A DNA stretch of 64,000 nucleotides from Halomonas sp. BDJS001 (GTDB lineage Bacteria > Pseudomonadota > Gammaproteobacteria > Pseudomonadales > Halomonadaceae), in contig NZ_CP110535.1 in assembly GCF_026104355.1 (NCBI RefSeq), positions 2,046,001-2,110,000 of the forward strand, read 5' to 3'. Positions 18,942 through 28,045 of this stretch are shown here, piece by piece (the stretch's first letter is position 1; each line of letters starts with the position of its first letter). A program made the position numbers and the translations under genes. Under the pieces are notes generated by a model. That model worked only from the letters and a program-made list of their open reading frames with translations, made no database searches and was not told the DNA's origin.

Positions 18942-20899
18942 GGGGTGGCCCTAAAACGACGTCCGATGGAAAAAACCGGTCGCATCACATTGATATCTGG
19001 ATGATTTTGGTGAAAGTCATCTGGGTAGTAACCAATGTTCTTGATACCCTCTTCACGCAGAATGCGAACCCACTGAGCGATCTCAGCGCTGGGAATGGGG
19101 GTTTGGGTATGCCAGTTTTGTGCTTGTAATTCGAATACCAATTGGTCGGCGCTTACCTGAGCTAGCGAACGCTGGGCAAGGCTTCTCAGCCACTCATCGG
19201 GATTCTCGGCTTCTTCCATGTAGGGCATAGCCATCACGGCGACGAAGTCATAACCACTGGCAAAGTTTTGCATATCCTGGGCAAACCAACGCTGGCTACG
19301 CGGCTCCATTACCGTGACGGCGTAAAGGTTGCGTGAGGTGGTGAATACCTTATTGTCCGCTTGGCGATAGTAGTTCGCGGCCTGCTCCAGTTCGAGAGTG
19401 AAGTCGGTTAGGTATTCGGTCTTGAAACGCACCCAGGTAGTCATCAAGGCTTCGTCACTGCGGATCGCGTCGATGTCTCTTGGCAATGACGCGCTCTGAT
19501 AAGCGCTCAGGGCATTAGGAGAGGCATCCTCAAAGTCTGTAAAGAAGGCATCGTCGTGAAACAGCAAACCATCGAACTTGGTCAGTCGACCAAGATCTTG
19601 GTAAATCTCACGAATGGTACGACGGTTCGCTTCCACGTAAGGGGAGAGACGACGGTAGTGATCGGGTGACTCGTTGCCCGTTCTTACATCGGTGACATAC
19701 TGATAACCAGGCCCCAGGTCAAACGAGAGTACTGGCATCCATGCATATACCTTTACGTTCGCGCGTTTCTTTAATTGCCAGGCGACTCGGTTGAAAAGGT
19801 CAGCCCTAACGGGCAAATGGCGGTTGGGGAAGTAGAGTGCATCGGCGACTCCGTTACCATCCGGATCAGCGTAAGCTTGCAGGTAGACAGTGCTGACGCC
19901 GTAACGGGAAATACGCTCAATTAAGCGGTCGAGGTTCTGCTCCTGCTGAATGGGATCCGGGTCATACACATAATCCAGATCAACATGCACAATGCGTAAC
20001 TCTTCCATCTCCCATACGCGATTGGAGAGTATCTCCTCTATCGTTTCCAGTGTGGTCTCCTGGTCAATGAGGTAGCGGTTCATGCTGCGCATTGAGTCAT
20101 TGAGTTGGTTGGGAGCACTGAGCAAGCTGAACGTGTACTCCATGCCATATTGGGCGGCGATATCGAGAGTCGCCTCGCTGTAGGCACCGTAGGGCCACAC
20201 CATGATACGAGGGCTCTGGCCTACCTCTTCTTGGAATCGTTGTTGAGTACGAGCCATATCGTTACGAATTCGCTCAAGGTAAGCAGCTTCGCTTTCATAA
20301 CCGCTGCGCGCGTTCCATATGCTGGTGACCGCGGCTGCTTGTTCGTTACCCATGGGATTACCGACTACCCCATAATGAAGGTCGTAGGAGTGGGAGGCGA
20401 TTTCCACCAGCGGTGATTCGCTCAGCGTTCTAACCTGCTCCCAACTGAGAAAGCGTTCGCGGGGCAGGGTGATGTTGCCATAGGGCACACGTCCGCCAGC
20501 GGGTACATCCAGCCAACTGCCTACAACAGCCTGTACGGCGGGGAAGTTGTAGAGTTTGAGTAGCGGGAACACAATGTCATAAAAGCTGCGATAGCCATCA
20601 TCGAAAGTCAGCAGTACGGCTTTGTCTGGCAGAGGTTGGCCCTCCGCTTTGGCATCCAGAATCTGTTGTAAACTCACTGGCTGATATCCACCAACCGCGA
20701 TGAGGTTGAAGTGTTCAATTAGCCGGCTGCGAGTAATAGTCTGCGAATAGATATCCAGCTCGGGGGTGACGCTGGAGTCGACAATATCGTGATAGCTGAT
20801 CACTACATAATCTCCCGGCAAGCGATCGGCCTGGGCCTGCTGAATGTTGACCACTACCAGCAGAACCGCGCTCATTAAAATAACGCGCCAGAGTGTCAT
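18938..20899 (-). CDS. pgaB: PNAG N-deacetylase PgaB
   Basis: A 653-residue periplasmic two-domain enzyme. Residues ~35-270 are a NodB polysaccharide deacetylase (VVISYHDIV, LLTFDDGYRSF, SHSYDLHYG, WPYGAYSE), which partly deacetylates PNAG for export. Residues ~310-650 are the C-terminal glycoside-hydrolase-like domain (LLFHDDAFFTDFED). The N-terminus is a plain signal peptide ending near AQA without a lipobox cysteine, unlike lipoprotein PgaB of E. coli. ATG 20899 was chosen over 20911 because GGAG lies 7 bases upstream and it forms an ATGA overlap with pgaA. Confidence 0.93.
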   Translation of the reverse strand: MTLWRVILMSAVLLVVVNIQQAQADRLPGDYVVISYHDIVDSSVTPELDIYSQTITRSRLIEHFNLIAVGGYQPVSLQQILDAKAEGQPLPDKAVLLTFDDGYRSFYDIVFPLLKLYNFPAVQAVVGSWLDVPAGGRVPYGNITLPRERFLSWEQVRTLSESPLVEIASHSYDLHYGVVGNPMGNEQAAAVTSIWNARSGYESEAAYLERIRNDMARTQQRFQEEVGQSPRIMVWPYGAYSEATLDIAAQYGMEYTFSLLSAPNQLNDSMRSMNRYLIDQETTLETIEEILSNRVWEMEELRIVHVDLDYVYDPDPIQQEQNLDRLIERISRYGVSTVYLQAYADPDGNGVADALYFPNRHLPVRADLFNRVAWQLKKRANVKVYAWMPVLSFDLGPGYQYVTDVRTGNESPDHYRRLSPYVEANRRTIREIYQDLGRLTKFDGLLFHDDAFFTDFEDASPNALSAYQSASLPRDIDAIRSDEALMTTWVRFKTEYLTDFTLELEQAANYYRQADNKVFTTSRNLYAVTVMEPRSQRWFAQDMQNFASGYDFVAVMAMPYMEEAENPDEWLRSLAQRSLAQVSADQLVFELQAQNWHTQTPIPSAEIAQWVRILREEGIKNIGYYPDDFHQNHPDINVMRPVFSIGRRFRATP

Positions 20900-23322
20900 A
20901 GGAATCTCCATACAAAGCCGGCTGAAATAACATTGTCATATTCAGGAACGCCGTCGTAGACGGCTCGCTCGCGGGTAATGCCATATTCAAAATTTACGGT
21001 GGGGGTCAGCTCCCAGCGGTGCTGGTATCCAATTGACCAAGTGTTCTCGCTGTCGAAATCTTCTTGCCAGTAGCGTCCTGAACCGAGGGAAATGGACTGT
21101 ATAAAGGACTGCCGGTAGTCAATCGGGGTTTCGTAGTTGACGGTTAATACACCGGCCAGGCTTGCATCACGCCGAGGATTGAAATAGCTGGCATCCACCT
21201 CATCATTACGTGATGCGGATGCCTGCACCTCGCCGTTGACCTGCCAGCGATCCAGATGATATAGCGTTTGATTCCAGTAGCCGTAGATGGATTGACGCAG
21301 ATTGCTATCGTCAAAATCGGTGGCCATCACGCCAATGGCGCCAGCTCCGCGCTCGTCGTGCCGATAAGCCAGTTCAGCACGGTAACGGTCTGCGTTGATA
21401 CCATCTTTTAGTGCTCTTAGCGGTGTGTCGGTAGTGTTTAGCTCGACGCCAAGCCTCGTGGTAATGTGATCCGTTGGGGCATACTGCAGCTCGGCGAGGG
21501 CCAGGAAATCATCGTTGAGCTGTGAGCCGTGGCCCGCAGCCAGAGTGACTGTAGCGGGATGAAGGTTCCATTCGTAGCCTGCTATGTTGTAGGAGGCGTA
21601 GAGATCCTCATCGTCAAACTCTCCAAATTGGCCAATACGTTGTGCGAAAGGGCGGGAGCCGTTGCTATTTCGCGGCCCTTCAAGAAGTACTTCATAGCGC
21701 CACTCGCGAGATGCTTGAGTACCGCTACCTTGCCCCTTGCTGCGCTCGAACGTACTGCTGAGTTGGGGGGCACGTTGTTCGCGCCACTCGCGCGCGAGGT
21801 CGTCCCTTGAGGCGCTAGGCCTTGCTTCAGTCGTCGTTCTCGCAATTTCATCAGTGGTGCCTTGCCACTGGCCCCGCTGCAATCGGGCTAGCAGCACACC
21901 GTGCTGAGCGACCGTTTGTTGGTCAGGTGGAAGTAGTTGCTCAGCTTGTTGGTAAGCGGCTTCTGACTTTCTTGGCCAACCTCTCTCACGTTCAATATCC
22001 CCTTTCATAAGCCAAAGGTAGGGATCCGCGGGTGCTTGATTCTGATATTCAGCAAGACGCTCGCTGGCCTCGTCGGTGCGGCCACGCCAAGCATCAAGTA
22101 GCACTTCCAGCAACAAAACTTTTTGGTAGTTGGGGTTCTCGATGCGAACGGTGCGCGTGAAATCCAGGCGTTGTTCAGGTTCGCTGGCGCGCCACTCTGC
22201 CAATAATCTATCCGCATCGCGGAATCGCTGGGCATCGGTGTAACTGTAAAACAGTCCTTCGTTGAGCGGGTCGTCAGGATTTGTTGCCTGAGCAGGGGAT
22301 TGTCGAATAAGGTTTTCGTAGAGTTCGATGGCTTCATCTGGACGCCCCAAGCCATTTAGTGCATAGGCTCTGGCACGCGCTACGTAGCTTGGTAGCTGGC
22401 CGTGCTGGTTTTCAAGCCGCATGGCTAGTGCTTCCGCTTCAGAGAAACGTCTCAGCTCTGCGAGCGCCACCACCTTGTCGTATTCAGCAATGGTGATAAG
22501 TTCTTGAGGGGCGTTAGGTGTGTTCAAAACGCTGTCCAATTGCGCCAATCCCCCCGCTGTTCTTGTCGGCTGGTCGGTATGTATACCTAGCCGTATATCC
22601 GTTACCCCTTCATAGTAAGTAAGCCACAGTCGGTCACTATCGCTGAAGACATCGGGATTAGACTGCATGATACGGCGTGCCGCCGAGCTGGCGCCAAGCC
22701 CGACGGCAAGACGATAAAGGGCTTGTAATTCGCCCGTATTACTTGGATCTTGAGCTACCAGGGCTTGGCGGGCGTCCAGCTCTTGCATGGCGTTAGTTGT
22801 CTGTGCTGCCAGGTAGCCCTTTGCCTCTAGCCCTGCCGTTGTTGTGCCGGCGACTTGGTTGTACTGCTGCAACGATATATCCGCCAGTGTGTAACTGCCC
22901 ATGTCGGTATGAACCAACGCTTGGCCAAGCCACCCCTGCGCATTTGATGGGTTTCGATAGGTGAGTGTTTGAAACATATCCAGCGCCTTGTCGTATTCGC
23001 CTGCACTGCGCGCGGCCCCAGCAAGGTTGGCAAGTTCCGAATCACTGTAATTTTCTGTTTGGCACCAGGGACACACGTCCAATGCTTCCTGATGGCGAGC
23101 GGCACGTACCAGCAGTGCTACCAGATCAGCCCGAACACGCACATCGCGTGTTTGGTGGTAAAGTGACTGTAAACCGTCAATGGATGTTTCCAATGCCCCC
23201 TGGCGTGCCTGGATAACCAGTGCTTCGCGTTGCGCATCAGTCGTTGTTTGCGCTTGCGCCGCACTGGTGGTTAGGCAGGCGAGCAGGCAAATCGGCAGTA
23301 GAGAGCTAGGACGATTCTGCAT
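20896..23322 (-). CDS. pgaA: PNAG outer-membrane export protein PgaA
   Basis: An 808-residue protein with a signal peptide (cleaved near AQA), a long helical TPR region (residues ~30-510, repeated A-x-GL and E-A-x-x-Y units) and a C-terminal beta-barrel (~520-808) of alternating residues ending in a terminal aromatic-hydrophobic strand (GFVWRFL). This is the PgaA plan: the periplasmic TPR domain collects deacetylated PNAG and the barrel exports it. It is first in the operon pgaABCD, whose genes overlap by 4 to 11 bases. Confidence 0.93.
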   Translation of the reverse strand: MQNRPSSLLPICLLACLTTSAAQAQTTTDAQREALVIQARQGALETSIDGLQSLYHQTRDVRVRADLVALLVRAARHQEALDVCPWCQTENYSDSELANLAGAARSAGEYDKALDMFQTLTYRNPSNAQGWLGQALVHTDMGSYTLADISLQQYNQVAGTTTAGLEAKGYLAAQTTNAMQELDARQALVAQDPSNTGELQALYRLAVGLGASSAARRIMQSNPDVFSDSDRLWLTYYEGVTDIRLGIHTDQPTRTAGGLAQLDSVLNTPNAPQELITIAEYDKVVALAELRRFSEAEALAMRLENQHGQLPSYVARARAYALNGLGRPDEAIELYENLIRQSPAQATNPDDPLNEGLFYSYTDAQRFRDADRLLAEWRASEPEQRLDFTRTVRIENPNYQKVLLLEVLLDAWRGRTDEASERLAEYQNQAPADPYLWLMKGDIERERGWPRKSEAAYQQAEQLLPPDQQTVAQHGVLLARLQRGQWQGTTDEIARTTTEARPSASRDDLAREWREQRAPQLSSTFERSKGQGSGTQASREWRYEVLLEGPRNSNGSRPFAQRIGQFGEFDDEDLYASYNIAGYEWNLHPATVTLAAGHGSQLNDDFLALAELQYAPTDHITTRLGVELNTTDTPLRALKDGINADRYRAELAYRHDERGAGAIGVMATDFDDSNLRQSIYGYWNQTLYHLDRWQVNGEVQASASRNDEVDASYFNPRRDASLAGVLTVNYETPIDYRQSFIQSISLGSGRYWQEDFDSENTWSIGYQHRWELTPTVNFEYGITRERAVYDGVPEYDNVISAGFVWRFL

Positions 23323-23684
23323 GGTGATATTCCCACCCTGGAGCTTATGACAGTGTGTTTGTAATAAAATGTATCTTTCAGTGTATAGGAGTTACTTTAA
23401 GTAAATATTGAACTAAAACGTTAACTTGAACAGGAATCTCATCAGTCTCACGCCTTAGATAGCTCATCCTGACACCATGATGAATGGCCTTATCAACATG
23501 ACTATTTGAATAAATGGCCTGTAGCTGCCGTGGGATAAGTAATGAGCTGGCGCAAGGCCGAAGAGTGTGTTGGGGGGCGATTGGCTCGTTGAGCTAGGCA
23601 TTGCTTCAACTAAGTTCATCATTTCCAGGTTTCGCAGAGCGATAGCGGTACTAACCCGATAACCATTCAGTGAGGGATAATGCA
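23323..23684. other. Intergenic region upstream of pgaA and the DUF3750 gene
   Basis: About 360 bases between divergent genes, AT-rich near pgaA. It must hold the pga promoter, but I see no confident -35/-10 pair or operator. A frame on the minus strand (23464-23685) lacks a ribosome site and protein-like composition and was not called. Confidence 0.5.
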
Positions 23685-24443
23685 ATGAGAATGCTACTGC
23701 GATGGATACTTAGCCTTGCGGCGCTATTAGCGCTGCTGTTGGCGGGCCCTGTTTGGATATTGGCGAGTAATCAGGTGGTGACTGATGCTCATTGGTCATC
23801 ATTAGATCGGTCATCTGCTGGTATAGCACCTGATCCAGCGGAGAATTCAGAAGCCGTGGTTCAGGTCTATTCCGCACGTGCTTATAACTGGCGTGGGGCG
23901 TTTGGCGAACATATCTGGATTGCGACCAAGGCGGAAAATGCCGATAGCTACCGACTTCATCAAGTGTTGAGCTGGCGGCGCCCAACGGTGGTCTCTTCCA
24001 TTGATACGCCCGATCGAGCTTGGTTTGGCAACCCCCCCACGCTGTTGGCTGATTATCGCGGCGATGCGGCAGCCCAGCTCATACCTCAGATAGAGATCGC
24101 CGCCGTTAACTATCCCCAGGCTGAGCTTTATCGAGTGTGGCCTGGGCCGAACAGCAATAGCTTTATTGCCTGGGTAATACGCGAAGTACCCGGTTTTGAG
24201 GTGTCGCTCCCGGTAACGGCAATCGGTAAAGACTACCTTTTCAATGGTGTTTTTGCGGCGGTGCCTAGCGGTACCGGTTATCAGCTCTCCTTTGGCGGGG
24301 TAGCAGGCATTATGTTGGCACTGGAGGAGGGGCTCGAACTTAATCTCCTCGGTTTGAGCTTTGGTATCGACGTTATGCGGCCCGCTCTGAAACTGCCAGG
24401 TGTAGGACGGTTAGGGATGCCCGCAAAAGTGTTGGGAGGTTAA
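23685..24443 (+). CDS. DUF3750-family membrane-anchored protein
   Basis: A 252-residue protein with one N-terminal hydrophobic segment (LSLAALLALLLAGPVWIL), followed by a periplasmic domain containing HIWIATKAENAD, WFGNPP and YRVWPGPNSNSF, resembling DUF3750. The function is unknown. ATG 23685 follows GAGGG by 8 bases; a GTG at 23670 is less likely. The next gene, an antitoxin, begins about 100 bases downstream on the same strand but is probably a separate unit. Confidence 0.75.
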   Translation: MRMLLRWILSLAALLALLLAGPVWILASNQVVTDAHWSSLDRSSAGIAPDPAENSEAVVQVYSARAYNWRGAFGEHIWIATKAENADSYRLHQVLSWRRPTVVSSIDTPDRAWFGNPPTLLADYRGDAAAQLIPQIEIAAVNYPQAELYRVWPGPNSNSFIAWVIREVPGFEVSLPVTAIGKDYLFNGVFAAVPSGTGYQLSFGGVAGIMLALEEGLELNLLGLSFGIDVMRPALKLPGVGRLGMPAKVLGG

Positions 24444-24547
24444 TCGCGTTTGTATTACTGAGTAACTCTATTTGCAGATACTTTTTTATTGATTTAGTAT
24501 TTGGAGAGAGTGGTTGGAAGTCATGGCTATTGGCTTAAGGAGCCGCA

Positions 24548-24946
24548 ATGCAAACGGCACACGACATTTCCCAAAATAGGGCTGCGGCAGCGGCGGGCTT
24601 GAAAGCGGCGGTGCGCATTCTGGACAAATGGCGAGCGTCCGGTGAGCAGGGTGAAGCGATTTTACGTGTGTCGCATAGTACTTACGCGCGTGCCCGGCGT
24701 GGGAACCTTGACGAGATCAAATTGGATAGCGATCAGCTAACTCGGATCAGCTACTTACTCAACATCCATGCCGCATTGCGGATGATTTTTGATAATCCGG
24801 AAAATCTTTATGGGTTCGTTAACCTGGTGAACCACAATCCCTTTTTCAATGGTCGCACGCCGCTTGAAGTGATGGGTTGCGGTGATTTTGCGGCGCTCTA
24901 TGAAACCTTTAAGCGTATCGATAGCCTGCGGGGAAGCCAGTGGTAA
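24548..24946 (+). CDS. Xre/MbcA/ParS-family antitoxin
   Basis: A 132-residue protein: an N-terminal helix-turn-helix-like part (GLKAAVRILDKW, then LRVSHSTYARARRG) and a C-terminal DUF2384 region (NPENLYGFVNLVNHNPFFNGRTPLEVM). This is the antitoxin layout of Xre-RES modules; it should bind and neutralise the RES toxin and autoregulate the pair. AAGGAG lies 6 bases before the ATG. It overlaps the toxin start by 7 bases. Confidence 0.88.
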   Translation: MQTAHDISQNRAAAAAGLKAAVRILDKWRASGEQGEAILRVSHSTYARARRGNLDEIKLDSDQLTRISYLLNIHAALRMIFDNPENLYGFVNLVNHNPFFNGRTPLEVMGCGDFAALYETFKRIDSLRGSQW

Positions 24947-25632
24947 CGCCCACTGACTTGCCGACCTTACCCAGTGGAAGCGTTACTGGTTATCGCTTGG
25001 TCAATAGTAAGTTTCCGCCGATTGACCTGTTCGATGATGTGGCGAGCGCGGAAGAGTTCGCTGCACTCCATGCACTGCAGGCGTTAACCAATCCGCGGCT
25101 ACAAAATGAGGTGGGTAATTTAGCGTTGCTACCTCACGACCAAATTCCGTTCGGAATTCGTGGCTGCTCTTATGCGGTGGCGCCGTTTACCCATGTGAAT
25201 CCGCAGGGGTCGCGCTTTAGCGATGGTAGTTTTGGGGTGCTCTATATTGCCGATACCCTTGAAACGGCGATTGCCGAAGTAAAGCATCACCAGCAGGTGT
25301 ATTGGCAAAACGTGCCGGGATTACACTATGAAAGGTTTGTCTTTCGCGGATTAAAGGCCACTTTTGATCAGGGTAGTTGCTGCGATGCACTCACTTTACC
25401 CCTTGAACATGCCATTTACGCAGCCGATGATTATTCAGCCTCGCAACCCTTTGGTGCCGACATACGCCGATGCAGTGTTGGGCTCCGCTACTACTCAGTT
25501 CGCCGGTTGAATGCGAACTGCTGGGCGCTGATGACACCACGCTGTGTGAGCGACATTATCCAGACCACTCATTTGGAGATGATTTGGAACGGTGCCATTA
25601 CTCAGGTGAATTATCTGCGTTTTTCCCACTGA
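24940..25632 (+). CDS. RES-family toxin (NAD+-degrading)
   Basis: A 230-residue RES-domain protein. The arginine in GYRLVN, the segment GSRFSDGSFGVLYIADTLETAIAEV (Arg, Ser and Glu positions of RES) and a late YYSVRRL segment are visible. Studied RES toxins deplete NAD+ by phosphorolysis or glycohydrolysis, or ADP-ribosylate targets; which applies here cannot be told. Translation starts at a GTG overlapping the antitoxin stop. It is somewhat longer than many RES toxins (~150-200). Confidence 0.87.
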   Translation: MVTPTDLPTLPSGSVTGYRLVNSKFPPIDLFDDVASAEEFAALHALQALTNPRLQNEVGNLALLPHDQIPFGIRGCSYAVAPFTHVNPQGSRFSDGSFGVLYIADTLETAIAEVKHHQQVYWQNVPGLHYERFVFRGLKATFDQGSCCDALTLPLEHAIYAADDYSASQPFGADIRRCSVGLRYYSVRRLNANCWALMTPRCVSDIIQTTHLEMIWNGAITQVNYLRFSH

Positions 25633-25646
25633 TAACGCGCAGCAGG

Positions 25647-26126
25647 TTAGCGCTTTTGCTGCTGCTCAGTGAAGCGCTGCATGATGGCGAGGGTTTCGTC
25701 GCTAACGTGGTGCTCCATGCCTTCAGCGTCAATACGCGCAGTCGCATCTCTCACTCCAAGAGCACGTAAGAAGTGCAGCACGATATCGTGACGGGCGCGT
25801 GACGTCTCTGCCATTTTCTGTCCCGCTTCAGTTAGGAACAGCGAGCGATATGGCTTGCTGGTGACCAACTCCAGCTCATTTAAACGCCGAATCATTTTTG
25901 AAACCGTCGCCTGGCTTACCGCCATACGATTGGCAATGTCTGCCGCGCGGGCTTCGCCGCGGTGCGCCAGAAGGTCGCCAATCAGCTCAACATAGTCTTC
26001 AATCAGCTCGGTTTCATGGGCATTTCGCACCGTTGCATACTGCTGGGCATGCTGCTCCACAGGGGGCAGTGCATCTCCAGGAATGCTTGGGGCGGGCAAT
26101 GAGGCGTTCGGATTAGAATCAGTCAT
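25647..26126 (-). CDS. mntR: Manganese-responsive regulator MntR (DtxR family)
   Basis: A 159-residue DtxR/MntR regulator: winged helix-turn-helix (ADIANRMAVSQATVSKMIRRL) and a metal-binding dimerisation part with candidate ligands in RARHDIV and AEGMEHHVSDE. There is no SH3-like third domain, as in MntR. With Mn(II) it should repress manganese uptake; it is divergent from an Mn/Zn ABC transporter and a MntR-box palindrome lies between. The start at 26126 was chosen from family length. A TATAAT at 26132-26137 would place the transcript start at or next to this ATG, so the mRNA may be nearly leaderless. Confidence 0.88.
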   Translation of the reverse strand: MTDSNPNASLPAPSIPGDALPPVEQHAQQYATVRNAHETELIEDYVELIGDLLAHRGEARAADIANRMAVSQATVSKMIRRLNELELVTSKPYRSLFLTEAGQKMAETSRARHDIVLHFLRALGVRDATARIDAEGMEHHVSDETLAIMQRFTEQQQKR

Positions 26127-26191
26127 TGGTAAATTATATCGGAAGCAGTGGGAACAATCATTGGATAGTCGGGGGATGGTAACGTATTTTT

Positions 26192-26219
26192 TTGTAGTAT
26201 TGTTAGCCAAGGCTAAACT
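26192..26219 (+). promoter_or_regulatory. Promoter of Mn/Zn transporter with MntR box in the spacer
   Basis: TTGTAG (26192-26197) and TAAACT (26214-26219) are separated by 16 bases. The palindrome TTAGCC-AA-GGCTAA at 26203-26216 fills the spacer and overlaps the -10 element; it shares the core TAGCC..GGCTA-like arms of known MntR boxes. Mn-dependent repression by steric block is the natural reading. Confidence 0.65.
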
Positions 26220-26285
26220 ATTTGCACAATGCTTTCTTGTTGAGCTACAGTCTACTTATCGGTCATGAACAAAAAGGGAGAGACA

Positions 26286-27206
26286 ATGATAAAGCGCAAT
26301 CTGGGTATGGCCTTGAGCCTACCGCTATGGCTGAGTACTGGACTAGCCAGTGCCGAAGCGCAAGAGAGTGCAGTGTCTCCCCTGAATGTGGCCGTCACTT
26401 TTTCTGTGCTTGGCGATATTGTGGCCAGCGTGGCAGGGGAGGACGCCAATGTGTCGGTATTAACGCCGATTGGCGCTGAGGTGCACGAATGGGAATTAAC
26501 TCCTAGTAATTTCGCCGCCTTGGAAACCGCTGACGTGGTGTTTTACAACGGCTACCAGTTAGAGCAGTGGATGCCCCAGGTTGAAGCAACGGTCATTGAA
26601 GGAACGCCGCTGGTGGCAGTTGCCGAAGCCTCTGAATACCCCACTCAAACGATTATTACCGGCGATATGGAAGGCGATGTCGATCCTCATCTCTGGATGG
26701 ATCCGCGTGCGGTGTCAGCCTATGTCCAGGTCGTCGCTAACGAGCTAGAGCATTTGCTTCCCCAGCGAGCTGAAGAGTTCCAGCAGCGTGCTGAAGCGCT
26801 AAAAGAGGAGCTGCATGCCCTGCATGTTGAACTCCAGGAGCGCTTAGAAGCGATACCGGAAGAGCGCCGCGTGCTACTCAGTAGCGAAGCCGCCTTCCTA
26901 TATTTCTCAGACGCTTATCACTTTGAGCACGACGGCATCTGGGGAACCAACGCTGAAACCGAGGGTTCACCCCGTCAGCTTATGCGCGTGGTGGATATGA
27001 TTAACGAACGGCAGCCGGCGGCGCTGTTCTGGGAGAGCACTATTTCCGACCGCCACGTCACCAGTCTGGCAAGGGATACCGGCGTTAAAATCGCAGGGCC
27101 GCTATATGTGGACTCGCTTAGCGAGCCAGAGGGTGAAGCGGGTGACTATTTCACCATGATGCGCCACAACGTTGAGCTGTTGCGCGAAACATTGGCAACT
27201 GAGTAA
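26286..27206 (+). CDS. Mn/Zn ABC transporter periplasmic binding protein (ZnuA/MntA-like)
   Basis: A 306-residue cluster A-I metal-binding protein with a signal peptide (cleavage near AEA). Candidate metal ligands: His in GAEVHEWE, His in DVDPHLWMD, a Glu/Asp in the middle and Asp in LYVDSLSE. The central acidic helix region is short and lacks a His-rich loop, which favours Mn over Zn. ATG 26286 follows GGGAGAG. First gene of a three-gene operon divergent from mntR. Confidence 0.88.
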   Translation: MIKRNLGMALSLPLWLSTGLASAEAQESAVSPLNVAVTFSVLGDIVASVAGEDANVSVLTPIGAEVHEWELTPSNFAALETADVVFYNGYQLEQWMPQVEATVIEGTPLVAVAEASEYPTQTIITGDMEGDVDPHLWMDPRAVSAYVQVVANELEHLLPQRAEEFQQRAEALKEELHALHVELQERLEAIPEERRVLLSSEAAFLYFSDAYHFEHDGIWGTNAETEGSPRQLMRVVDMINERQPAALFWESTISDRHVTSLARDTGVKIAGPLYVDSLSEPEGEAGDYFTMMRHNVELLRETLATE

Positions 27207-27212
27207 ACGATC

Positions 27213-28040
27213 ATGGCAACGACTTTTGGCGGCACCCCGGTGGCGATTAATATCAAAGGACTCTACGCAGCCTATCAGCGCCAGCCCGTCTTGGAAGACA
27301 TTAATTTGCAGTTCCCAGCGGGTAAATGGACGGCCATTGTGGGGCCGAATGGTGCGGGTAAATCGACGCTTTTTCATGTCCTTACCGGTAGCATGAAAGC
27401 GCTGCGGGGGAGTGTGCAGGCGTTTAATGAGCCGATTGCGACTCACCGGAAAGCGGGTCACATTGCCTACATGGCTCAGCGGGAAGCGATTGAGTGGGAT
27501 TTTCCTGTCTCCGTATGGGAGACCGTTATGGGCGGCCGCTACGGGCATATGCGCAGTGATCCGCTGTGGCGGCGCTTGTTGCCTTCGCGCTGGTACCATT
27601 CCCGTCATGTTGAGGCTGTGCGTGAGGCGTTGCTGGCAGTCGATATGCTGGCACTGGCGGAGCGTCCCATTGGTGCGCTCTCAGGCGGGCAGAAAAAGCG
27701 CGTATTACTGGCCCGTACGCTCGCCCAGCAGGCCAACATTTTACTCCTCGATGAGCCTCTGGCGGGCGTAGACCCGCCCAGTGAGCGTTTGATTTTAGGC
27801 GTACTCGCCCGAGAGCGGGAGGCAGGGCGTACGGTTATAATGGTGACTCACGATATGCCCGGTGCCCGTCGGCATGTTGACCATGTGGTGCTGATAAACC
27901 GCTTTATCCGTGGGGTAGGGTCGCCTGATGAAATGCTCAGTGATGCCAAATTGGCTGAACTGGCGGTGAGCTCTATCGAACAGTCGGCTAACGATGTGCG
28001 CGTCGCTGAATCAACTTCCTTTATGGCAGCCCAGGGGTAA
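27213..28040 (+). CDS. Mn/Zn ABC transporter ATP-binding protein
   Basis: A 275-residue ABC ATPase with Walker A GPNGAGKST, signature LSGGQKKR, Walker B ILLLDEP and the switch histidine in MVTHDM. Family resemblance is to MntB/ZnuC/SitB. It starts 6 bases after the binding protein and precedes the permease by 5 bases, so all three are cotranslated from one mRNA. Confidence 0.9.
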   Translation: MATTFGGTPVAINIKGLYAAYQRQPVLEDINLQFPAGKWTAIVGPNGAGKSTLFHVLTGSMKALRGSVQAFNEPIATHRKAGHIAYMAQREAIEWDFPVSVWETVMGGRYGHMRSDPLWRRLLPSRWYHSRHVEAVREALLAVDMLALAERPIGALSGGQKKRVLLARTLAQQANILLLDEPLAGVDPPSERLILGVLAREREAGRTVIMVTHDMPGARRHVDHVVLINRFIRGVGSPDEMLSDAKLAELAVSSIEQSANDVRVAESTSFMAAQG

Positions 28041-28045
28041 GTAAA

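Noticed and set aside
23464..23685. 73-aa minus-strand frame upstream of pgaA
   Set aside because: No ribosome site, overlaps the DUF3750 start and has no protein-like pattern.
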